Shown: piece by piece, positions 24,914 through 33,579 of the stretch | Position numbering within the stretch: the first letter of the stretch is position 1 | Layout of the letters: every line of letters begins with the position of its first letter | DNA from: Flavobacterium aquidurense | GTDB taxonomy: Bacteria; Bacteroidota; Bacteroidia; Flavobacteriales; Flavobacteriaceae | DNA: 64,000 nucleotides | NCBI GenBank assembly: GCA_900107365.1 | Contig: FNPS01000008.1 | Coordinates: forward strand, 248,001-312,000 | Reading direction: 5' to 3' | The notes under the pieces: generated by a model | The model's input: the letters and a program-made list of their open reading frames with translations, nothing else | Databases searched by the model: none | What the model was told of the DNA's origin: nothing | Position numbers and translations under genes: made by a program

Positions 24914-27445
24914 ATGCGAAAAATTCAGTTACAAATTCTTTTCTTTTTTTTAACAGGGATTTCTATTTCTTTTGCACAACAACCACAAAAACCAAGTTCT
25001 GTTGAGATTTACAATCAAATAAAAAAATTGAACTTTTTAGGTTCCGTTTTATATGTTGCCGCTCATCCTGACGACGAAAATACACGTTTAATTTCGTATA
25101 TGGCAAACGAAATGAATGCCAGAACAGGTTATTTGTCACTGACGCGTGGTGACGGAGGTCAAAATTTAATTGGACCTCAATTACGTGAATTACTTGGTGT
25201 TATTAGAACGCAGGAATTAATCGAAGCCAGAAAAATTGATGGTGGAGAACAGTTTTTTTCAAGAGCAAACGATTTTGGCTTTTCAAAAACTCCAGATGAA
25301 ACTTTACAAATCTGGGATAAAGATAAAGTGCTTGCGGATGTAGTTTGGACAATCAGAAAATTTCAGCCAGATGTAATCATTAATAGATTTGATCACCGTT
25401 CGCCAGGAACTACACACGGGCATCACACATCATCAGCGATGTTGAGTGTCGAAAGCTTTAAATTGACAAATGATCCTAAAATATATCCGGAACAATTAAA
25501 ATTTGTAAAACCATGGCAGGTTAAAAGTCAATTTTTTAATCCATCATGGTGGTTTTATGGAAGCCAGGAAAAATTTGATGCAGCCAATAAATCAAAATTT
25601 ACCAAATTGGAAACTGGCGTTTATTATACCGGAATTGGAAAATCAAATCAGGAAATTGCAGCTTTAAGCCGAAGCCGCCATCAATCGCAAGGTTTTGGGA
25701 GCACTGGTGCTCGTGGTGAAGAAACAGAATATCTGGAACTTATAAACGGCGAAACTCCAATAGAAAGAGATAATTTATTTGATGGAATCGACACTTCATG
25801 GAATCGTGTTAAAAACGGAAAACCAATTGGTGAATTAATTTCAAAAATAATTTCAAAATACGATTTCAGCAATCCTTCGGCAAGCATTCCTGATTTAATA
25901 AAAGTATACACAATGATTGAAGCTTTAGAAGATGATCATTGGAAACCTTTAAAAGCTACAGCAATAAAAAATATTATTGCTTCGTGTTCTGGTTTATATC
26001 TCGAAGCAGTTGCTACCGAACAGGAAGCAACACCCGGAAGTATAATCAAATTAAGCCTTGAAGCAATTAACAGATGTTCGGTTGAAATGCAACTGATAAG
26101 CGTAACTTCTTTGCCAGACAATAAAACAACCGTTCAAAACAGCATTTTAAAAAATAATAACGACCAGAAAAGTATTCTTCAAATTCAGCTTCCTGAAAAT
26201 TTAGAATACACGCAACCGTACTGGCTTAAAGAAAAAGCAAGTGTCGGAATGTATACGGTTTCAAATCAGGAAAACATTGGAATTCCGGATATTATCAGGC
26301 AAGTAAAAGTTGTTTTTAATATAAAAATCAATGGCGTTGAAGTTCCGTTTGAGCGCACTGTTGTTTACAAATATAATGACGGCGTAAAAGGCGAAATGTA
26401 CAATTTCCTTGATATTGTACCTGAAGTTACCACTGCAATTTCTGAAAGAGTATTGATCTTTAAAGATACCAAAAGCAAAATGATTCCGGTAAAAGTTCGT
26501 GCCGGAAAAGATGCTATTGCAGGGAATTTACAATTAGATTTACAAAAGAGCTGGGTTATTTCTCCAAAACAAATCCCGTTTTCTTTAAGCAAAAAAGGAA
26601 ATGAACAAACATTTTACTTTGAAGTTACACCTCCTGTAAATCAGGAAGAGACTATTGCAAAAGCAGTTGCCATAGTGGATAATAAACGTTTTGACAAAGA
26701 TGAAACGATTATTGATTACCCTCATATTACCAAACAAATGGTTTTAAAACCGGCTGAGTCAAAATGCATTCGAATCGATTTAAAAACTTCTGGTGATGCC
26801 ATTGCTTATATTATGGGCGCTGGCGACGAAGTTCCGGAAAGTCTGGCTCAAATGGGCTATAAAGTTACCATTTTGAAACCCGAAGAAATTACGCCCGAAA
26901 GACTAGACTCTTTTAGCACTGTTATCACCGGAGTTCGCGCTTACAATACTGTAAATGCTTTAGCCAACAAACAAAAAATACTTTTTGATTTTATAAAAGG
27001 CGGTAAAAATATGATTGTGCAGTACAATACTTTCGGCAGAATGGTAACAGATCAGATTGCACCATATCCTTTAAAAGTTTCAAATGATCGTGTAACGGAG
27101 GAAAATGCGAAAGTAACTTTCTTAGCGCCAAATCATCCCGTTTTAAATACACCAAATAAAATCAGTGAAAAAGATTTTGAAGGATGGACACAGGAACAAG
27201 GCTTATATTACCCAGATCAATATGACCCTGCCTTCACTCCTATTATATCGTCACATGACAAAGGAGAATCGGCTAAAGATGGTGCTTTATTAGTCGCACC
27301 ATATGGAAAAGGATATTATATTTACACAGGTCTAAGCTTTTTTAGAGAATTACCGGAAGGTGTAGCAGGTGCTTACAGATTGCTTTCGAATATTATTTCG
27401 CTGAAACAACCAATAGAAGCTCCTAAACAAGAATTAAAGAAATAA
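24914..27445 (+). CDS. Secreted PIG-L (LmbE) family deacetylase with C-terminal amidotransferase-like domain
   Basis: 843 residues, signal peptide ending near ISFAQQ (22). The LmbE/PIG-L domain has the zinc motif AAHPDDE (His51, Asp54) and the second site THGHHTSSAM (168-176); RTGYLSLTRGDGGQN and IRTQELIEARKIDG are the other family blocks. A middle region of beta-sandwich type follows. The last 220 residues (VPESLAQMGYKVTILKPEEI, STVITGVRAYNTVNAL, FIKGGKNMIVQYNTFG, GAYRLLSNIISL) look like a ThuA/class-I-amidotransferase-type domain. It probably removes N-acetyl groups from sugars in the periplasm. The next two genes, a 35-residue membrane peptide and a symporter, follow closely and may import the product. 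Confidence 0.88.
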   Translation: MRKIQLQILFFFLTGISISFAQQPQKPSSVEIYNQIKKLNFLGSVLYVAAHPDDENTRLISYMANEMNARTGYLSLTRGDGGQNLIGPQLRELLGVIRTQELIEARKIDGGEQFFSRANDFGFSKTPDETLQIWDKDKVLADVVWTIRKFQPDVIINRFDHRSPGTTHGHHTSSAMLSVESFKLTNDPKIYPEQLKFVKPWQVKSQFFNPSWWFYGSQEKFDAANKSKFTKLETGVYYTGIGKSNQEIAALSRSRHQSQGFGSTGARGEETEYLELINGETPIERDNLFDGIDTSWNRVKNGKPIGELISKIISKYDFSNPSASIPDLIKVYTMIEALEDDHWKPLKATAIKNIIASCSGLYLEAVATEQEATPGSIIKLSLEAINRCSVEMQLISVTSLPDNKTTVQNSILKNNNDQKSILQIQLPENLEYTQPYWLKEKASVGMYTVSNQENIGIPDIIRQVKVVFNIKINGVEVPFERTVVYKYNDGVKGEMYNFLDIVPEVTTAISERVLIFKDTKSKMIPVKVRAGKDAIAGNLQLDLQKSWVISPKQIPFSLSKKGNEQTFYFEVTPPVNQEETIAKAVAIVDNKRFDKDETIIDYPHITKQMVLKPAESKCIRIDLKTSGDAIAYIMGAGDEVPESLAQMGYKVTILKPEEITPERLDSFSTVITGVRAYNTVNALANKQKILFDFIKGGKNMIVQYNTFGRMVTDQIAPYPLKVSNDRVTEENAKVTFLAPNHPVLNTPNKISEKDFEGWTQEQGLYYPDQYDPAFTPIISSHDKGESAKDGALLVAPYGKGYYIYTGLSFFRELPEGVAGAYRLLSNIISLKQPIEAPKQELKK

Positions 27446-27457
27446 AAATCACAAAAC

Positions 27458-27565
27458 ATGGAAGCCAAAAAACAAAAAAAATGGAAGAAAAGCTACACGT
27501 ACGTTTTGGTGGCCAACGCCATTTACATCCTGATTTTTTTCTTAATCATGCAATTATACTCATAA
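27458..27565 (+). CDS. 35-residue single-helix membrane peptide between PIG-L and symporter
   Basis: Starts MEAKKQKKWKKSYTYVLVAN: a strongly basic N-terminus, then a hydrophobic helix AIYILIFFLIMQLYS to the stop. It is 12 bases after the deacetylase stop and 3 bases before the symporter ATG, so it is very likely cotranscribed and translated with them. Small partner subunits are known for other sodium:solute symporters, and the positive-inside layout would put its N-terminus in the cytoplasm. No name is known to me. Confidence 0.7.
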   Translation: MEAKKQKKWKKSYTYVLVANAIYILIFFLIMQLYS

Positions 27566-27568
27566 CCT

Positions 27569-29305
27569 ATGCAACTATTTGATTGGATCGTACTGATTGT
27601 CACGCTTTTATTCATTGTTGGTTATGGTTCCTGGAAAACCAAAGGAAGTAAAAACGTTGAAGATTTTATTTTAGGAAACAACGAAACGCCTTGGTATACG
27701 GTGGGACTTTCTGTGATGGCAACTCAGGCCAGCGCGATTACATTTTTATCTACACCTGGTCAGGCTTATCATGACGGAATGGGATTTGTACAATTCTATT
27801 TTGGTTTGCCAATTGCAATGATTGTGATTTGCGTGACTTTTATTCCGTTATATCATAAAAATAAGGTCTATACCGCTTATGAATTTTTAGAGAAACGTTT
27901 TGATGTCAAAACCCGTTCATTGGCTGCTATCCTATTTTTAGTGCAAAGAGGTTTAGGAACCGGATTGACTATTTATGCTCCGGCCATTATTCTGTCAGCA
28001 CTTTTAGGATGGAATTTAACGATCATGAACATAATAATCGGGCTTTTGGTTATTATTTATACTTTTTCAGGAGGAACAAAAGCGGTCAATGTAACTCAGA
28101 AACAACAAATGTTTGTGATTATGTCCGGAATGTTTATCACCTTTTTCCTGATTTTGCATTATCTGCCAAACGATATGACCTTTACCAGCGCCATGCATAT
28201 TGCAGGTGCGAACGATAAAATGAATATTGTTAATTTCTCTTTTGATCCGGAAGAAAAATATACTTTTTGGAGCGGAATCACCGGTGGTTTTTTCCTGGCC
28301 CTTGCCTATTTTGGAACAGATCAATCTCAGGTTGGTCGCTATTTATCCGGAAAATCAGTTCGCGAGAGTCAGATGGGATTAATCATGAACGGCCTTTTAA
28401 AAGTTCCGATGCAGTTCTTTATTTTACTGACCGGAGTTATGGTTTTTGTGTTTTTTCAATTCAATCCTGTTCCGTTAAATTTTAATCCGAATAATAAAAT
28501 TGTTATTGAAAAATCGGCTTATAAAGAAGAATATCATGCCTTAGAAAAAAAATTGATTACACTTTCAGAAGATAAAAAGGTTATCAATTTATTGTATATC
28601 GATCAGCTAAATCAGGATTATGATAATCCGATTTTACGAAAAGAATTAGTAGCATTATCCAATAAAGAAAAGGATCTGCGTGATCGTGCCAAAGAAATTA
28701 TTTTGAAAGCGGATAGCAATAGCGAAACCAACGACAAAGACTATGTTTTTTTCCATTTCATTCTGCACTATTTGCCAAAAGGTTTAATTGGTCTATTGTT
28801 AGCAGTAATTCTATCGGCAGCAATGTCATCAACAGCTTCAGGATTAAATGCTTTAGCTTCAACAACAGCAATTGACATTTACAAACGAAACCTGAAAACG
28901 GAGAAATCGGAGAAACATTATTTGAACGCAACCAAATTCTTTACCTTGCTTTGGGGAATTGTAGCCATACTTTTCGCCTGCGTAGGAACTTTGTTTGAGA
29001 ACCTAATCCAGTTGGTAAACATTATTGGATCCATTTTCTATGGAACCGTTTTAGGTATCTTTTTGGTCGGATTTTATTTGCGCAGAGTTCAGGCAAAGCC
29101 AATGTTTTACAGTGCCATTATCAGTCAAATTACCATTTTTATTATCTATTATTTTATGATTGCCATTTACCCAAGTGGTCAGGAAAAACTTGGTTATTTA
29201 TGGCTGAATTTTATTGGAGCAATTTTGACAATAGTATTGGCGTGGTTGATGCAGGTTTTGTTTTTTAACGGAAAATCGGATGTAGAGGAAGTAGTTCTGG
29301 AATAA
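27569..29305 (+). CDS. Sodium:solute symporter (SSS family)
   Basis: 578 residues, about 13 helices of the LeuT fold. It starts FDWIVLIVTLLFIVGYGSWKT, with the family block GLSVMATQASAITFLSTPGQAYHDGMGF at about 48-75 (unwound TM1 region), SGGTKAVNVTQKQQ near 166 and ILSAAMSSTASGLNALAS near 418-435 (Na2-site helix). A charged insert of about 100 residues at 305-400 (ALEKKLITLSEDKKV...) is larger than in PutP-like members and typical of Bacteroidota sugar-related SSS proteins. Context suggests import of a deacetylated amino sugar; this is inference. Confidence 0.9.
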   Translation: MQLFDWIVLIVTLLFIVGYGSWKTKGSKNVEDFILGNNETPWYTVGLSVMATQASAITFLSTPGQAYHDGMGFVQFYFGLPIAMIVICVTFIPLYHKNKVYTAYEFLEKRFDVKTRSLAAILFLVQRGLGTGLTIYAPAIILSALLGWNLTIMNIIIGLLVIIYTFSGGTKAVNVTQKQQMFVIMSGMFITFFLILHYLPNDMTFTSAMHIAGANDKMNIVNFSFDPEEKYTFWSGITGGFFLALAYFGTDQSQVGRYLSGKSVRESQMGLIMNGLLKVPMQFFILLTGVMVFVFFQFNPVPLNFNPNNKIVIEKSAYKEEYHALEKKLITLSEDKKVINLLYIDQLNQDYDNPILRKELVALSNKEKDLRDRAKEIILKADSNSETNDKDYVFFHFILHYLPKGLIGLLLAVILSAAMSSTASGLNALASTTAIDIYKRNLKTEKSEKHYLNATKFFTLLWGIVAILFACVGTLFENLIQLVNIIGSIFYGTVLGIFLVGFYLRRVQAKPMFYSAIISQITIFIIYYFMIAIYPSGQEKLGYLWLNFIGAILTIVLAWLMQVLFFNGKSDVEEVVLE

Positions 29306-29319
29306 TTAAACAGCCATTC

Positions 29320-29748
29320 ATGACAAAGCAAGATTTCTTATTCCATCTACAAGGAGCTAGTTTTATAGCACTAAAATTTGCTGAACGTTATGTTAAAGAT
29401 AAACTTATTACTGATTTCAAATACAATGTAATTTTTACTCCCTCACATCACACTATTTATCCAGATCATTTTGATTTTTATCCGAAAGATGAAGGAACTA
29501 TAAAACTAAATCTAACTGATAATGAAGTAGTTGATTTGCTTTATCGAAATAATAAAATCCCAATTTGGATAGACATAAATGTTATTAAATCAAGTAGAAA
29601 AAGTACAACATTTAATCTTCTTTGTGCCGGAAGATATTCCAATAATAAAGAAGAGTTTTATTATAAAGACAATGGATCGGCTCCGTTTGGTATAAAAAGC
29701 CCCCAATTACCTATTAATTATAAGGAGGGTAAAAAATTTGGATTGTAA
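29320..29748 (+). CDS. Unknown cytoplasmic protein, 142 residues
   Basis: No signal peptide or membrane helix. Visible blocks are FLFHLQGASFIALKFAERYVKD, FDFYPKDEGTIKLNLTDNEVVDLLYRN and PIWIDINVIKSSRKSTTFNLLCAGRYSNN. The size and mixed alpha/beta composition recall immunity-type or contact-dependent small proteins, but I cannot place it in a family and no toxin lies next to it. It is 14 bases after the symporter stop and 14 bases before the hydrolase. Confidence 0.7.
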   Translation: MTKQDFLFHLQGASFIALKFAERYVKDKLITDFKYNVIFTPSHHTIYPDHFDFYPKDEGTIKLNLTDNEVVDLLYRNNKIPIWIDINVIKSSRKSTTFNLLCAGRYSNNKEEFYYKDNGSAPFGIKSPQLPINYKEGKKFGL

Positions 29749-29762
29749 AAATTGACTAACGA

Positions 29763-30491
29763 ATGAAAAAGAAACATCCAATCCTAAAAATAGTAAAAGG
29801 AATATGGTTTCTTATTGCCATTTCATTTACAATTTGGTTGGTCTATTCTTATCAATCTAAAGGCATTTCGGATTCATTATTAAAAAGTAATGCTGAAATT
29901 TCAGTTGAAAGTAAAGATGATTATTTTCTATTTGAACCCAAACAAAAATTTAATAAAGTCTTTATTTTTTATCCCGGTGCCATGGTTGATCCAAAAGCTT
30001 ATGTTCCTTTGTGCAGAAAGATTTCTGAAAACGGAATTAAAGTTTATTTGATTAAAATGCCCTGGAGATTGGCTTTTAAAGGATATGAGATTCCAAAACA
30101 ACTTCATTTATTTGCGGATGCATCCAAAACCTATATTTTAGCCGGACATTCTCAAGGCGGCAAAATGGCGGCACAATTCGTAAAAGAAAATCCAGGTTTG
30201 ATTGATAAACTAATTTTAATTGGAACCACACATCCACGAGATATTTCGCTTGCCGACAGTACAATTCCAATTCTAAAAATTTATGGTTCATATGATGGTG
30301 TAGCCGATCAAAAAACAATTCTTCAGAATAAATCAAAACTTCCCGCAACTGCAAAATTTGTAAAAATTGAAGGTGCCAATCATGCTCAGTTTGGTTACTA
30401 TGGTTTTCAGTTTGGAGATAATTCTGCCACTATTTCTCGTGAGAAGCAACAATCAGAAACTTTGAGACTTATTTTGAATTTCATTAACTAG
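29763..30491 (+). CDS. Membrane-anchored alpha/beta hydrolase
   Basis: 242 residues. One N-terminal membrane anchor lies at about 12-29 (GIWFLIAISFTIWLVYSY), then an alpha/beta-hydrolase fold. Elements are FIFYPGAMVDPKAY (oxyanion region), ILAGHSQGGKMAA with the nucleophile serine in GHSQG, IYGSYDGVAD (acid) and EGANHAQFGYYG (histidine). The latter plus the DNSATISR segment matches the alpha/beta hydrolase family seen in Gram-positives and Bacteroidota (YqiA/PF12695-like). Probably a periplasmic esterase of unknown substrate. Confidence 0.82.
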   Translation: MKKKHPILKIVKGIWFLIAISFTIWLVYSYQSKGISDSLLKSNAEISVESKDDYFLFEPKQKFNKVFIFYPGAMVDPKAYVPLCRKISENGIKVYLIKMPWRLAFKGYEIPKQLHLFADASKTYILAGHSQGGKMAAQFVKENPGLIDKLILIGTTHPRDISLADSTIPILKIYGSYDGVADQKTILQNKSKLPATAKFVKIEGANHAQFGYYGFQFGDNSATISREKQQSETLRLILNFIN

Positions 30492-30522
30492 ATTTACAGA
30501 ACCAAAAAAGTAAAGTTTCGAT

Positions 30523-30801
30523 ATGCTACTTATTCTAACACCATACATTTTAGTTCCTTTCATCATAACATTCCTTTTTCGACAATTTAATTTGGAGTCC
30601 AAAAAACTAACTTATCTTATAACAGGATTACTAATGTTTTTTTATCCTATTTTATTTTTCTGGATAAAGGATTTAATTGATCCGCCAACTTCCGGTTTTA
30701 GATGTGGAAATCCTCAAATGGCATTTATATTTTTAAACATAATATTTTTAATGCCACTTTCATTACTATTTCAGCTCGCTTTTAATAAATCCTATTTATA
30801 A
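30523..30801 (+). CDS. Small three-helix membrane protein, unknown
   Basis: 92 residues with hydrophobic stretches at about 2-20, 31-50 and 66-88. A short polar loop between helices 2 and 3 contains DPPTSGFRCGNPQ. No family recognised. It follows the hydrolase by 31 bases and precedes an independent promoter. Confidence 0.55.
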   Translation: MLLILTPYILVPFIITFLFRQFNLESKKLTYLITGLLMFFYPILFFWIKDLIDPPTSGFRCGNPQMAFIFLNIIFLMPLSLLFQLAFNKSYL

Positions 30802-30836
30802 ACAAAATCTTAAAAATGGCTATTAAAAGCTTCTTT

Positions 30837-30863
30837 TTGTGTAATTTAAAATCTTTATCTTTG
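30837..30863 (+). promoter_or_regulatory. Promoter of the four-helix-bundle gene
   Basis: TTG at 30837-30839 and TATCTTTG at 30856-30863, 16 bases apart, 20 bases before the ATG. Confidence 0.6.
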
Positions 30864-30883
30864 AGATACTAACTTTAGTCAGT

Positions 30884-31513
30884 ATGAAAGATCTTAAAAA
30901 ATATAGTAATAAAACAAAAGCGGCTTTCGTATTACTCATTGTGATGTTGATCATCTTACTAAGTAATTTCAATACTTTGCAAAACTCCAAAAAAGTAAAC
31001 GAAAACATCAATGCCATTTACAACGATCGTTTGATGGTTTCACATTATATTTTTCAATATGCTAAAGAACTTCACTTTATAAAAAGCGAAGCTGAAAAAC
31101 TGGATTTAAGTGACAATGTTAAGAAATATGAAATCATCAATACTTTAAAAATCGTTCATAGCATTGATGATTTGTACGCCAAAACAGTTTTAACGAATAA
31201 AGAGAAAGAGCATTTTGACACTTTTTTAGCTGCCTGTAAAGAAATAAATAATCAGGTTGAAAATAAAAACTGGAGTAAAATTGCATACTCCAGCGGTGAA
31301 GCTCTAAAAACCCTGGAATCATTATCTCAAATTCAGATAAAAGAAGGCAAAGCTAAACTAGCCAGCGCAAATAAGATGTATAACGACAATAATAGTCTTG
31401 GACAGCTCCAGATTGCATTGTTGATTATTTTAGGAGGCATTACGTTCTATCTTTTGATTGTAAAAAAAATCAAAAGAAACATCAGGATTCCAGAACCGCC
31501 GAGTATGAATTAA
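30884..31513 (+). CDS. Membrane protein with MCP-type four-helix-bundle sensor domain
   Basis: 209 residues. One membrane helix is at about 13-30 (AAFVLLIVMLIILLSNF) and one at about 173-192 (LQIALLIILGGITFYLLIV). The 140 residues between are helical and periplasmic, resembling the four-helix-bundle ligand-binding domain of chemoreceptors (NINAIYNDRLMVSHYIFQYAKELHFI is the typical start). No HAMP or signalling domain follows, so it cannot signal like a chemoreceptor by itself. Such orphan sensors are frequent in Flavobacterium; function unknown. Confidence 0.75.
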   Translation: MKDLKKYSNKTKAAFVLLIVMLIILLSNFNTLQNSKKVNENINAIYNDRLMVSHYIFQYAKELHFIKSEAEKLDLSDNVKKYEIINTLKIVHSIDDLYAKTVLTNKEKEHFDTFLAACKEINNQVENKNWSKIAYSSGEALKTLESLSQIQIKEGKAKLASANKMYNDNNSLGQLQIALLIILGGITFYLLIVKKIKRNIRIPEPPSMN

Positions 31514-31516
31514 TTA

Positions 31517-31927
31517 TTACAGTTTTCGATCTTTCTCCTTAATTGGAAGATCATTTATGCTGGCAAATCTTTTTTGCATTAAACCGTTCTCATCAAATTC
31601 CCAATTCTCATTACCGTAGGCTCTAAACCAGTTTCCGTTAAGATCTTGATATTCATACTCAAATCGAACCGCAATTCTGTTTTCTGTGTGTGCCCAATAT
31701 TCTTTTTTTAATTTATAATGGCTTTCTTTTTTCCATTTTTCAGTTAAAAAAAGAACAATCTCTTCTCTTCCATTTACAAACTGATCTCTGTTTCTCCATT
31801 CGCTATCAATCGTATAAGCTTTTGAAACGCGTTCAGGATCCTGACTATTCCAGGCATCTTCAGCTAACTGAATTTTTTCTTTTGCCGTTTCTAAAGTGAA
31901 AGGTGGCAATGGTAATTTTTGTTCCAT
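31517..31927 (-). CDS. DUF1348 / NTF2-like protein
   Basis: 136 residues from the ATG at 31927 (MEQKLPLPPFTLETAKEKI). The NTF2-like cone fold is indicated by AEDAWNSQDPERVSKAYT, EWRNRDQFVNGREEI, RIAVRFEYEYQDLNGNWFRAYGNENWEF and a C-terminal MQKRFASINDLPI, all standard DUF1348 blocks. The enzymatic function is not established. A longer frame starting at 32011 would run into the TetR gene and is rejected. It is 2 bases downstream of the TetR gene on the same strand, so it is the regulated partner. Confidence 0.88.
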   Translation of the reverse strand: MEQKLPLPPFTLETAKEKIQLAEDAWNSQDPERVSKAYTIDSEWRNRDQFVNGREEIVLFLTEKWKKESHYKLKKEYWAHTENRIAVRFEYEYQDLNGNWFRAYGNENWEFDENGLMQKRFASINDLPIKEKDRKL

Positions 31928-31929
31928 TT

Positions 31930-32454
31930 TTATGCTAGTAAAGTTTGTATGATTTCTTTTGATTGTTCGATGAGCTGATTTGATTTGAATAACTGACTTT
32001 CGATTATGCAACTCTCAAACAATAAATAAATATGATCGGATAACAGTTTATCCACTATTATATTCTGAAAATAAACTCTCAAATCCTGTTTATGACTTTG
32101 AAGTACACTCAGAATTTTAGTATTGTCTGAAGGAATTTCAGAAAGTATATTTAAAAAACTACAACCTCTGAAATTCTCCTTTTCATTCATAAAAATTAAA
32201 AAATCGAACGAAGTCAACACTTTTGTTTTTGGTTCTTTTTCTTTAGAAGTAAACTGTTCCAATTGCTTAAACCAGTAAGAATGACGTTCGTTTAAAAAGG
32301 CAACACACAAATCTTCTTTTGATTTAAAATGCTGATAAAAACTAGCCTTGGCCACTTTTGCCTCCTCAATAATTTGATTAATACCAGTAGCATTGTAACC
32401 CCGCTGGTGAAACAAAATAAGTGTTTTTTCTAAAATTCGCTCTTTTGGTGACAT
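31930..32454 (-). CDS. TetR/AcrR-family repressor
   Basis: 174 residues. The N-terminal helix-turn-helix reads ILEKTLILFHQRGYNATGINQIIEEAKVAKASFYQHFKSKEDLC (about 7-50), typical TetR. The C-terminal ligand domain is unremarkable, with one cysteine pair near 95 and 150. It is cotranscribed with the DUF1348 gene. A perfect inverted repeat at 32499-32516 overlaps its promoter, so it probably represses itself and its partner. The ligand is unknown. Confidence 0.9.
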   Translation of the reverse strand: MSPKERILEKTLILFHQRGYNATGINQIIEEAKVAKASFYQHFKSKEDLCVAFLNERHSYWFKQLEQFTSKEKEPKTKVLTSFDFLIFMNEKENFRGCSFLNILSEIPSDNTKILSVLQSHKQDLRVYFQNIIVDKLLSDHIYLLFESCIIESQLFKSNQLIEQSKEIIQTLLA

Positions 32455-32473
32455 GTACTAAATTTATGAATCA

Positions 32474-32506
32474 CAAAGATATGATTTTTTTAAAAAAAAC
32501 AGACAA
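32474..32506 (-). promoter_or_regulatory. Promoter of the TetR-DUF1348 unit
   Basis: Minus-strand TATCTTTG (32481-32474) with TTG (32506-32504) 22 bases upstream. The -33 element lies inside the operator. Confidence 0.6.
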
Positions 32507-32516
32507 GTCTGTCTGT
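32499..32516. promoter_or_regulatory. TetR operator
   Basis: ACAGACA-AGTC-TGTCTGT: perfect 7-base arms around 4 bases, the layout of many TetR-family sites, placed over the -33 region of the TetR promoter. Confidence 0.7.
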
Positions 32517-32544
32517 TTGTTTGAAAAAAAATTATTGAACCGAT

Positions 32545-32577
32545 ATCTTTGTCAAAGTTTTAAAATTTGACAAAGAT
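32545..32577. repeat. CTTTGTCAAAG dyad, copy 1
   Basis: ATCTTTGTCAAA and TTTGACAAAGAT are perfect 12-base arms around GTTTTAAA. The same sequence recurs at 34321-34349 and 51044-51075. Confidence 0.7.
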
Positions 32578-32591
32578 TACTCAGAACAAAA

Positions 32592-32637
32592 AAAATCCAA
32601 ATTCCAAAGCTTTTATGAGCTTTGGAATTTGGATTTT
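32592..32637 (-). terminator. TCCAAATTCCAA-type hairpin terminator, copy 1
   Basis: AAAATCCAAATTCCAAAGC and GCTTTGGAATTTGGATTTT are perfect 19-base arms. It lies 3' of the DUF2911 gene. Related copies are at 44998 and 55795. Confidence 0.8.
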
Positions 32638-32667
32638 AAAAATATTGGAATTTTGAAATTTAAAGCA

Positions 32668-33510
32668 TTATCTGCTCCACTCCGCAATACTATCTTTGTT
32701 CATTTTTACGTAATCCTGATTGTTAGCCGTTTCTGCAGCTGCCAAAGAAGCTTTTGCTGTTTCGATTGCTCCTTTTTTATCACCTTGTTTTGCCTGAATT
32801 AACGATTTCAATCTTAAGATAAAGTATGGCTTTTCAGCACTCATTTCTAGAGATTTGTCAACGTATGTTCTTGCAGTTTCAATGTTTCCATTGGATTGGA
32901 ATAAGTATTGAGCTGAAGCAAAATAGTCATTTGCAGATGGGCCGGCCAAAGTTTTCTCGATACTTGTAGTCGCTGTTTTTGCTGTAGGAACTTCAAATTT
33001 TAAGGCTACATGAGAATTTTCCCAAGACATTTCTAAGTAAGCAAAATTCGGATCCAAACCGTTAATTCCAATTGTAAAAGTCTCAACCGGTGTTGGCAAC
33101 GCATTTTCTTTAACCGTAGTTCTTAAAGCTACATATGAATCGCTCCAGTTTTCCGGCAATCCCCAGTTGTCTGTAGAAAGATAGAAAATCACTTCCCAGC
33201 TTTCGATTTTAGGAATAGTATAAATTGCATATTTTCCTTTTTTTAATGTTTTACCATCGATAACAACATCATCACTAAAATTAATAATTGTGTTTTCGTT
33301 AGCCCCTGTTCTCCATAATTTACCAAACGGAACTAAATTTCCAAATACAGCTCTTCCTCTCGCACCTGGTCTTGAATAGGTAACTTCAACATCTGTTAAA
33401 CCAACAGTTTGTTTAATATAAGCTTTAGGACTCGCCTGTGGTGTTTTTATTTGTGCTTCTGTAGCAAAAGGAGCTATAATAATAGCTAATGCAATAAGTA
33501 GTTTTTTCAT
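32668..33510 (-). CDS. DUF2911 protein, exported
   Basis: 280 residues with signal peptide (MKKLLIALAIIIAPFATEAQ, cleavage near 20). The DUF2911 core is plain: YIKQTVGLTDVEVTYSRPGARGR, LVPFGKLWRTGANENT, KGKYAIYTIP and WEVIFYLSTDNWG. The last 90 residues are helical TPR-like (ANDYFASAQYLFQSNGNIET, PYFILRLKSLIQAKQGDKKGA). The family is abundant in Bacteroidota and of unknown function. It has a well-formed promoter and its own terminator, so it is a single-gene unit. Confidence 0.9.
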   Translation of the reverse strand: MKKLLIALAIIIAPFATEAQIKTPQASPKAYIKQTVGLTDVEVTYSRPGARGRAVFGNLVPFGKLWRTGANENTIINFSDDVVIDGKTLKKGKYAIYTIPKIESWEVIFYLSTDNWGLPENWSDSYVALRTTVKENALPTPVETFTIGINGLDPNFAYLEMSWENSHVALKFEVPTAKTATTSIEKTLAGPSANDYFASAQYLFQSNGNIETARTYVDKSLEMSAEKPYFILRLKSLIQAKQGDKKGAIETAKASLAAAETANNQDYVKMNKDSIAEWSR

Positions 33511-33532
33511 TATTAGGTTTTATTTGTTTGTT

Positions 33533-33561
33533 CAAATTTACAAATTCAATTAGGGAACAAA
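33533..33561 (-). promoter_or_regulatory. Promoter of the DUF2911 gene
   Basis: Minus-strand TTTG (33561-33558), 17 bases, TAAATTTG (33540-33533); 23 bases before the ATG. A textbook match. Confidence 0.75.
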
Positions 33562-33579
33562 TGTTAAATTTAACTTAAT

